Assembly: GCA_003557965.1 (NCBI GenBank)
Contig: PWND01000149.1
Location: 1 to 21,079, forward strand
Source: Bacteroidales bacterium
GTDB taxonomy: Bacteria; Bacteroidota; Bacteroidia; Bacteroidales; UBA7960
DNA: 21,079 nucleotides
Direction: 5' to 3'
Within the stretch, counting starts at the first letter, position 1, and each line of letters opens with the position of its first letter. Under the pieces are notes generated by a model. That model was given only the letters and a program-made list of their open reading frames with translations, searched no databases and was not told where the DNA came from. Below are positions 14,855-21,079 of this stretch, piece by piece. The position numbers were made by a program, and so were the translations under genes.

Positions 14855-17800
14855 ATGGTTAATAAAACTATCATAAAGTTTTTTATTGTGTTGTCAGTTA
14901 TATTTCAAACACAATGTAACAGAACGGTTGAAAAGCCGGATAGTGAGCCACTTCCTTTTAATATTACAAAAACAACCGGAACCACGATTCATAAAGACAG
15001 CGTTTTGCAGCCTGTTCCTTTTATCCCCGAGCCACCTGACAGAATTCCAATAAAAGCACCTGATACAGTTATTTATAAATCAAACATAGCTCCGGCAGGT
15101 AATCCAATAATAACGAAAGCCGGGCCTCCTCAAAAAAACACTCCGGGTGTAGGCAGTTATGCTGAGCCTGAGATTGTTTTAGCTTCAGAAAGAATTATTT
15201 ACGGCACCAATCCACAACCTGTTGAAGCAAAAGATGCAAATGTAAGAGAGTATAACCCTTTCAGTTTTACATTTTATTCAAAATTGCAAGGATTAACACA
15301 CGATGATGTATCATCTATTATGGAAGATAATGCTGGCAACATCTGGATTGGCACCTATGGTGGAGGAATAACAAGGTTTGACGGAAAGTTTTTTACACAC
15401 TTTGATGAAAGTGTCGGCCTTAGCAACAATGCTATAAACAGTATTATTCAGGATAAAAACGAAGACATGTGGTTTGCCACATGGGGTGGAGGAGCTACAA
15501 AGTACGATGGTTATTCTTATACTCATTATACAGAAAATGAAGGCCTTAAAAGCAACTATTTGCTGGCAATAACTGAAGATTATTACGGAAATATTTGGTT
15601 TTCGTATTGGGAAGAAGGCGTTACAAAATTTGACGGGAAATATTTTACACACTACAATAAAAGTAATGGGTTAGGTGGCAATACTGTGTTTGACATTATT
15701 GAAGACAATAATAATAACCTGTGGTTTGGAATGAGTGACGGAGGCATATCAAGGTATGACGGAAACAGCTTTTATAATTACTCCAGCGACAAAGGGCTTC
15801 CGGGCAATAACATTCTTTCTCTTCATGAAGACACCAACAACAATATTTGGATTGGCACAAACGGATATGGTGTAATAAAATACGACGGAGAGTTTTTCTA
15901 TAATTACAATACAAGTAACGGCCTTAATGACAACTTCATTGCTTCTATTATGGAAGACAACAATGAACAGTTGTGGTTTGGAACATGGAATGGTGGTGCT
16001 AATGTATTTGATGGTAAATTCTTCAAGTATTATACAAAAGACACAGGACTCAACGACAACTATGTCAGGTCAATGTATAATGATTCTAAAGGCAATATTT
16101 GGCTTGGCTTTATGAGTGGGGGTTTATCAAGATATTATGGTGATGTTTTTACTCACTTAAACAAACAAGACGGATTGATTAATAATTACATCACTCCTGT
16201 TTTTGAGGATACAAAAGGGCGGCTTGTTATAGGAGACAACATTGGTGGGTTTAGTATTTTTGACGGCAATAAGTTTTATCAATATACAAACAATCAGGGT
16301 TTTATGAAAAACTATGTCTGGCATGGGTTAATTGACAGCCAGGGCCGGATGTGGTTAAGTGGAGACCATGGCGTAAGCTACTTGCAAGATGATGCATATT
16401 ATCAATACTCCACTCGGCAAGGGCTTTTGAGAAATTACATATTCCATTTTACTGAAGACTCGAATAATAATTTCTGGTTTGCTATAAGCGGAGGAGGCGT
16501 TACAAAGTTTGATGGAACTTATTTTACAAATTACACCGACGAACATGGGCTGCCTGATAATTTCACTTATTATGCATTCGAAGACAGTAAGGGCAATATG
16601 TGGTTTGCTACCTGGGGTGGTGGGGCATGTATGTTTGATGGTGAAACTTTTACCATCTTCGATGAAAGCAATGGCCTTGCCAATAATTATGTTTTTCAAA
16701 TAATTGAAGACAAATTTGGAAATATTTGGTTTACAACCAATGGCAATGGATTGTCAGTTTTTACCGGAGAATATATAATTAACTTTTCAGAGACAGAAGG
16801 ATTGGCTAACAATTATGTCCTTTCAGCGCTGGAAGACAACCAAAACAATTTATGGTTTGGAACCAGGTTTGGATTAAGCAAAATATCTGCAAAAAACCTT
16901 GGTTATATTAATAGCATCAACAAAAATGACTATAAAGCAGATGTCAGTAACAAAGTATTATTTGAAAATTATACTTATGCTGACGGATTTCTGGGGATGG
17001 GATGTAACAGGAACTCAATTTTTCAAGATAGCCGGGAAGTCTTATGGGTAGGGGCTAATGATCGCTTAACTGCATTCAACACAAATGCAGTAACCCCTGA
17101 CACAATACCACCTAAAGTGAAAATAACCGGCATAGGGCTTTTTAATGAAAGAATTGACTGGGGTAGTATTCTTAACAACCAGGATACCACTTTCATATTA
17201 GGAAACGGAGTGCAGGCAAAAAACTTTAGCTTTGATAATATCAGCCGATGGTACTCTATTCCAAAAAACTTAAAACTGGCTCATAACAACAATCATATTA
17301 CAATAAGCTTTGTTGGCATTACAACATTATTTGCTCAAAAAGTAACGTATAGTTATAAACTTGAAGGTTTTGATAAAGAATGGCATACGCCTACATCGCG
17401 CAATGAAGCTCACTATGGAAACCTGCCTGCAGGAAGCTATACGTTTAAACTAAAGGGATTTAACAGCCTTGGATACAGCAGTGATATAGAATACTTTTTA
17501 TTTATAATAAAACCACCCTGGTGGCAAACATGGTGGGCTTATACTTTGTATTTTTTATCTTTTGCCTTGCTGTTCTATTGGTTTATAAGGTATAGAGAAA
17601 AATCATTATTGCTTGAAAACAAGCTTTTGAACCAGGAAGTGGAAATAGCTCACAAATCTCTTGAGTTTAAGAAAAACTTTCTCGCCAACATGAGCCATGA
17701 AATTAGAACACCCCTGACAGGAATTATTGGAATAACTGATATTTTATTTAAAACAGACCTAAAACCTGAACAAAAAACTCATTTAATAACATTAAAGCAA

Positions 17801-18790
17801 TCAGGAGAAAACTTAAAAGAAATTATTAACCTGATACTTGATTATTCAAAAATTGAAGCAGGACAAGTCAAACTAAAAAATGAGCCATTTTCACTTGAAG
17901 ATATCTTTATTCAAAACAAAACACTATTTCACACACTTGCCGATAGTGATAAAATATCATTTAATTACGAAATTAGCCCGGATATACCAAAATACCTGGT
18001 TGGCGACAGGTATAGGATTAACCAGGTAGTAAACAACCTTGTATCAAATGCAGTAAAATTTACAAATAAAGGCATGGTAAGCTTAAAAGCTGTTTTAGTT
18101 AATGACAATCTCAACGACACATACAATAAGGATCTGACAATTAAAATTCATGTTATAGATACAGGAATAGGCATAAAAGAAGAGCAGCAAAAGAACTTAT
18201 TCATTCCTTTTTCCCAAATAGAACACAAAGATGTTCGCGAAATGGATAGCACCGGATTAGGTTTAGCCATAAGTAAAGATTTATCACAAATAATGGGTGG
18301 CGACATAGGTGTTAACAGCAAACCCGGCAAGGGAAGCGACTTTTGGTTTACTTTTAAAGCAAAAAAAGCTGACCAGTTAGAAAACCAAATTAAGGCTGAG
18401 TCGCCGTTAAGCGTGAATATTAAACCACTTAAAATTCTATACGTGGAAGATAAGCAAACCAACCGTACAGTTGTTAAAATAATGCTTGAATCCATGGGGC
18501 ATAATGTAGAAGTTGCAGAAAATGGCAAGGAAGCTTTAAGCAAATTTCAACCAGGCCTGTTTGACCTTGTCCTTATGGATATTCAGATGCCGGTAATGGA
18601 TGGCATTACAGCAACACAAACAATTAAGAGTAAATATAGCAACCCGCCTCCTATTATTGGACTTAGCGCAAATGCATTTGAGGGCGACCGCGAAAAATAT
18701 ATGAAAATGGGATTAGATGAATATATAACCAAGCCCATTAACGAACGAGACATTACATTTGTTTTTAGCAAGTTTTTTATGTCAGAATAG
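14855..18790 (+). CDS. Hybrid sensor histidine kinase/response regulator with 14-blade propeller sensor
   Basis: This 1311-residue one-protein two-component system has a periplasmic sensor. Residues 1-20 are a signal peptide or anchor; Cys21 follows but the lipobox is poor (FQTQC). About 25-130 is a proline-rich linker. About 147-745 holds 14 two-component-propeller repeats of roughly 42 residues (pattern L.NN...I.ED..GN.WFGT.GGG..+YDG), enough for two seven-bladed propellers. A Y_Y_Y-type beta-sandwich follows (YKLEGFDKEWHT), then a membrane helix at about 893-914. The HisKA domain has phospho-accepting His948 in MSHEIRTPL; the ATPase domain has NNLVSNAVKFT, DTGIGI and GLGLAIS. The C-terminal receiver has VED and Asp1242 in LMDIQMPVMDG, then TKP. 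Unlike SusR/HTCS regulators it lacks an AraC-type DNA-binding domain, and it also lacks an HPt domain. Its signal and target are unknown; it starts divergently from sufB. Confidence 0.95.
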   Translation: MVNKTIIKFFIVLSVIFQTQCNRTVEKPDSEPLPFNITKTTGTTIHKDSVLQPVPFIPEPPDRIPIKAPDTVIYKSNIAPAGNPIITKAGPPQKNTPGVGSYAEPEIVLASERIIYGTNPQPVEAKDANVREYNPFSFTFYSKLQGLTHDDVSSIMEDNAGNIWIGTYGGGITRFDGKFFTHFDESVGLSNNAINSIIQDKNEDMWFATWGGGATKYDGYSYTHYTENEGLKSNYLLAITEDYYGNIWFSYWEEGVTKFDGKYFTHYNKSNGLGGNTVFDIIEDNNNNLWFGMSDGGISRYDGNSFYNYSSDKGLPGNNILSLHEDTNNNIWIGTNGYGVIKYDGEFFYNYNTSNGLNDNFIASIMEDNNEQLWFGTWNGGANVFDGKFFKYYTKDTGLNDNYVRSMYNDSKGNIWLGFMSGGLSRYYGDVFTHLNKQDGLINNYITPVFEDTKGRLVIGDNIGGFSIFDGNKFYQYTNNQGFMKNYVWHGLIDSQGRMWLSGDHGVSYLQDDAYYQYSTRQGLLRNYIFHFTEDSNNNFWFAISGGGVTKFDGTYFTNYTDEHGLPDNFTYYAFEDSKGNMWFATWGGGACMFDGETFTIFDESNGLANNYVFQIIEDKFGNIWFTTNGNGLSVFTGEYIINFSETEGLANNYVLSALEDNQNNLWFGTRFGLSKISAKNLGYINSINKNDYKADVSNKVLFENYTYADGFLGMGCNRNSIFQDSREVLWVGANDRLTAFNTNAVTPDTIPPKVKITGIGLFNERIDWGSILNNQDTTFILGNGVQAKNFSFDNISRWYSIPKNLKLAHNNNHITISFVGITTLFAQKVTYSYKLEGFDKEWHTPTSRNEAHYGNLPAGSYTFKLKGFNSLGYSSDIEYFLFIIKPPWWQTWWAYTLYFLSFALLFYWFIRYREKSLLLENKLLNQEVEIAHKSLEFKKNFLANMSHEIRTPLTGIIGITDILFKTDLKPEQKTHLITLKQSGENLKEIINLILDYSKIEAGQVKLKNEPFSLEDIFIQNKTLFHTLADSDKISFNYEISPDIPKYLVGDRYRINQVVNNLVSNAVKFTNKGMVSLKAVLVNDNLNDTYNKDLTIKIHVIDTGIGIKEEQQKNLFIPFSQIEHKDVREMDSTGLGLAISKDLSQIMGGDIGVNSKPGKGSDFWFTFKAKKADQLENQIKAESPLSVNIKPLKILYVEDKQTNRTVVKIMLESMGHNVEVAENGKEALSKFQPGLFDLVLMDIQMPVMDGITATQTIKSKYSNPPPIIGLSANAFEGDREKYMKMGLDEYITKPINERDITFVFSKFFMSE
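15293..17092 (+). repeat. In-gene tandem repeats encoding 14 propeller blades
   Basis: Fourteen tandem units with a period of about 126 bp encode the Reg_prop-like blades of the hybrid kinase. Units 1-8 are exactly 42 residues and unit 9 is 41; the last two are divergent. The repeats are recognisable mainly at protein level (Asn-Asn...Glu-Asp...Trp-Phe-Gly...Asp-Gly). Units 8 and 9 depart most from the consensus among the first twelve. Confidence 0.85.
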
Positions 18791-18895
18791 CCTTGCTAAA
18801 TATCCTGATAGCAGGGCCAGCTTTTTTCCCCACAATTTTTTTTAAAATGACATTATTATTGAAAACCAAACTTGTGTTTTGTGAATAAAAAGAAT

Positions 18896-18903
18896 TAAAT
18901 TTG
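18896..18903 (+). promoter_or_regulatory. Likely -7 promoter box for the aldolase gene
   Basis: TAAATTTG matches TAnnTTTG exactly, 52 bp before the aldolase ATG. CTTG at 18871-18874, spaced by 21 bp, could serve as an imperfect -33 element. Confidence 0.5.
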
Positions 18904-18955
18904 TAGTTGTTGCGAATAATCTAATCCTTTTTTAATAACAAAAAACCAAATAATT

Positions 18956-20035
18956 ATGGCAGAAAAAAATTTTGGACATATTGAGCCAGGCTTAATCACG
19001 GGAAACGACATAAAAGAAATCCTTAATACTGCAAAGAAGCAGGAGTATGCACTACCTGCGGTGAATGTAATTGGCACACATTCATTAAATTCTGTTTTAG
19101 AAGCAGCCAAAGAAGCAAACTCACCGGTAATAATTCAGTTTTCTAATGGAGGAGCACAATTTTATGCAGGAAAATCTCTGTCAAACGATAATCAAAGAGC
19201 ATCAGTAATTGGTGCTATTTCAGGCGCGAAGCATGTTGACCTGTTGGCAAAAGAATATGGTGTAAGGGCAATAATGCATACTGACCATGCTGCAAAAAAG
19301 CTTTTACCATGGATAGACGGACTTTTAGAAGCCAGTGAGAAAAACTTCAATAAGTTTGGCAAGCCTCTATATAGTTCTCATATGCTTGACCTTAGTGAAG
19401 AATCTCTTGAAGAAAATATTGAGATTTGTAAAAGATATCTTGAAAGAATGTCAAAAATAGGTATAGGCCTTGAAGTAGAATTAGGTGTTACCGGGGGAGA
19501 AGAAGATGGTGTTGATCACACCGGGATAGATAGCTCTAAACTATATACTCAGCCTGAAGAAGTTTACCAGATGTATCAAGCATTAAACAGTGTTTCTGAC
19601 AACTTTACTATTGCTGCATCTTTTGGAAACGTACACGGTGTATATAAACCCGGTAATGTTAGGTTAGAACCTGTTATTCTTAAAAACTCACAGGACTTTA
19701 TTAAAGAAAAGTGCAACACCGATGATAAGCCGGTTAATTTTGTATTTCATGGTGGCTCGGGGTCAAGCCGCGAAGAAATAAGAGAAGCTATTTCTTACGG
19801 CGTTATTAAAATGAATATTGACACTGATACACAGTGGGCTTTTTGGGATGGCGTAAAAAACTATTACAACAAGAATGAAGGATACCTGCAAGGGCAAATT
19901 GGCAACCCTGATGGAGATGACAAGCCTAACAAAAAGTATTACGACCCCCGGGCATGGCTAAGAAAAGGGGAAGAATCAATGAAAACAAGGTTAATAAAGG
20001 CCTTTGAAGACCTTAATGCAATTGACAGAAATTAA
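18956..20035 (+). CDS. fbaA: Class II fructose-bisphosphate aldolase
   Basis: This enzyme is a zinc-dependent aldolase of glycolysis and gluconeogenesis, cleaving fructose-1,6-bisphosphate to dihydroxyacetone phosphate and glyceraldehyde-3-phosphate. The 359-residue product matches the E. coli FbaA (class IIA) type in length. Asp110 and the zinc ligand His111 lie in MHTDHAAKKLLPW. Later come LEVELGVTGGEEDGVDH, the zinc histidine in FGNVHGVYKPGN, the phosphate-binding FHGGSGSSREEI and MNIDTDTQWAFWDGV. It stands alone between its own promoter and a strong terminator, so it is probably monocistronic. Confidence 0.97.
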   Translation: MAEKNFGHIEPGLITGNDIKEILNTAKKQEYALPAVNVIGTHSLNSVLEAAKEANSPVIIQFSNGGAQFYAGKSLSNDNQRASVIGAISGAKHVDLLAKEYGVRAIMHTDHAAKKLLPWIDGLLEASEKNFNKFGKPLYSSHMLDLSEESLEENIEICKRYLERMSKIGIGLEVELGVTGGEEDGVDHTGIDSSKLYTQPEEVYQMYQALNSVSDNFTIAASFGNVHGVYKPGNVRLEPVILKNSQDFIKEKCNTDDKPVNFVFHGGSGSSREEIREAISYGVIKMNIDTDTQWAFWDGVKNYYNKNEGYLQGQIGNPDGDDKPNKKYYDPRAWLRKGEESMKTRLIKAFEDLNAIDRN

Positions 20036-20064
20036 AACAATCATAAATCCTCAGAGAATGTTTC

Positions 20065-20106
20065 AAAAAAGCATATTTTGGCTTATTTAGTTGAATATGC
20101 TTTTTT
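20065..20106 (+). terminator. Rho-independent terminator after the aldolase gene
   Basis: A perfect 13-bp inverted repeat (AAAAAAGCATATT at 20065-20077 with AATATGCTTTTTT at 20094-20106) around a 16-nt loop lies 29 bp after the aldolase stop. The A run on one side and T run on the other would let it work in both directions. Confidence 0.85.
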
Positions 20107-20145
20107 GTTACACCCTCTGTTTTTCATCATTAATAAAGCTGGTTT

Positions 20146-21079
20146 ATGATTCTTCTTTATGCTCCAAAAATTACCAACAGGATAAAGTACACTGCTTCAC
20201 TATTGCTGGAAAGCTTGTGTAATCTTGATATTAGTTTTACCGATAACTCATCAGAGTATTTAAACCATAAGGGCCCTCGCATAAACTACTCCCAAACCCC
20301 ATTGTTTTCTGAAGAAATTTTTATTTATTCTCAAGGCCTGCTGGCAAAAAAGGGGGTTAAAAACTTCAAGCCGAAAGTATCCAAAATAAATGGGTTGCCG
20401 GTAATTTTTGCGGGCTTATCAAATCATTGCCATTTCGGTTTTGATATTTTTGCTGCCAGCTTTTATTTTGTTTCCAGGTATGAAGAATACCTGCCCTACA
20501 AAAAAGACGTACACGGGCGGTTTGAAGTTCACAATAGCCTGGCTTTCAGAAATAATTTTATCGAAATACCGGTAGTTAATCATTACGCTATCTTAATCTC
20601 AGAAGCATTAAATAAAGCATTCAAAATAAAAGCGAAAGCTAACAACTTTGAATTTATTCCAACATACGATATTGATATAGCCTATAAATACAAAGGCAAA
20701 GGTTTAGTCAGGAACACAGGAGGCTTTTTAAAAGATTTGCTCACTTTAAAGTTTAGTCTATTACGTGAAAGGCTAAGTGTATTGACAGGAAAAGCCAAAG
20801 ACCCTTTTGACACATATTCGTTTCAAATAGACACACAGAAAAAACATGGCCTAAAGCCTGTTTACTTTCATCTTGCTTCTGATTACGGGCCTTACGATAA
20901 AAACATATACGTTTACAGCAAAGCATTTGAATCATTAGTAAAGAAAACCAGGGACTATGCAACAACCGGGATTCACCCGTCTTATGACAGCTTTAATAAC
21001 GAAACCCGCTTAAAGAAAGAAATTAAACGGTTTTCAAAAATTGCAAATCAGCCAATATCTCACTCACGACAACACTTTA
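20146..21079 (+). CDS. DUF7033/polysaccharide-deacetylase-like protein (3' end cut off by window edge)
   Basis: The frame is open from an ATG at 20146-20148 to the right edge: 311 complete codons starting MILLYAPKITNRIKYTASLL. The N-terminal half (about residues 1-170) matches the DUF7033 type, including FDIFAASFYFVSRYEEYLPY. A polysaccharide-deacetylase-like domain then starts at PTYDIDIAYKYKGKG, with Asp175 and Asp177 in the position of the metal or catalytic aspartates. GIHPSY carries His277, and the window ends in HSRQHF. The family is common in Bacteroidota, often in cell-surface glycan clusters, but its substrate has not been established as far as I know. No signal peptide is evident, so it may be cytoplasmic. 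No promoter was identified between the preceding terminator and this gene. Confidence 0.85.
   Translation, partial: MILLYAPKITNRIKYTASLLLESLCNLDISFTDNSSEYLNHKGPRINYSQTPLFSEEIFIYSQGLLAKKGVKNFKPKVSKINGLPVIFAGLSNHCHFGFDIFAASFYFVSRYEEYLPYKKDVHGRFEVHNSLAFRNNFIEIPVVNHYAILISEALNKAFKIKAKANNFEFIPTYDIDIAYKYKGKGLVRNTGGFLKDLLTLKFSLLRERLSVLTGKAKDPFDTYSFQIDTQKKHGLKPVYFHLASDYGPYDKNIYVYSKAFESLVKKTRDYATTGIHPSYDSFNNETRLKKEIKRFSKIANQPISHSRQHF

Noticed and set aside
15293..17092. Periodic repeats considered as a CRISPR-like or non-coding tandem array
   Set aside because: The period of about 126 bp is in frame and encodes propeller blades inside one long ORF.
18791..18850. Terminator after the hybrid kinase
   Set aside because: There is a T run after a GC-rich patch, but I could not form a convincing stem.

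Overview
The window comes from a member of the phylum Bacteroidota, probably a Bacteroidales/Marinilabiliales- or Cytophagales-like lineage. The evidence is AT-rich DNA, a CarboxypepD_reg-type TonB-dependent receptor paired with a DUF4249 lipoprotein, a 14-blade propeller hybrid histidine kinase, TonB proteins with a PEFPGG-type C-terminal domain, a DUF7033/polysaccharide-deacetylase protein, and several matches to the phylum's TTTG...TAnnTTTG promoter. No rRNA, tRNA, CRISPR array, phage module or insertion sequence is visible. Most of the window is chromosomal housekeeping sequence, and I found no convincing new defence or mobile system.

Layout. (1) 1-3142, minus strand: an outer-membrane TonB-dependent receptor followed by a DUF4249 lipoprotein that runs off the left edge. 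The 203-bp gap between them holds a 61-bp imperfect direct repeat and two interleaved inverted repeats. (2) 3143-3522: an AT-rich divergent intergenic region. (3) 3523-6236, plus strand: a SiaB/DUF6272-type gene split by one in-frame TAG, then recG. (4) 6247-14710, minus strand: a long colinear block. In transcription order it is sufB-sufC-sufD-sufS, two small membrane-protein genes, sufE, gcvH, a VanZ-like gene and two tandem paralogous tonB genes. (5) 14855-18790, plus strand: a 1311-residue hybrid sensor kinase transcribed divergently from sufB. (6) 18956-20035, plus strand: class II fructose-bisphosphate aldolase, closed by a strong terminator. (7) 20146-end, plus strand: the 5' part of a DUF7033/polysaccharide-deacetylase-like gene.

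How the genes fit together. The SufBCDSE set is a near-complete Fe-S assembly machine: SufS and SufE mobilise sulfur, and SufBCD is the scaffold. It appears to be driven by one well-formed promoter just upstream of sufB. The two TonB proteins could energise receptors such as the one at the left of the window, but nothing in the sequence proves that pairing. GcvH is isolated from gcvT and gcvP.

Points most worth a second look: the interrupted SiaB-like gene, whose frame stays open to a family-typical C-terminus after the TAG; the structured repeat between the receptor and its DUF4249 partner; the two small membrane proteins inside the suf operon; and the hybrid kinase with no DNA-binding output domain.
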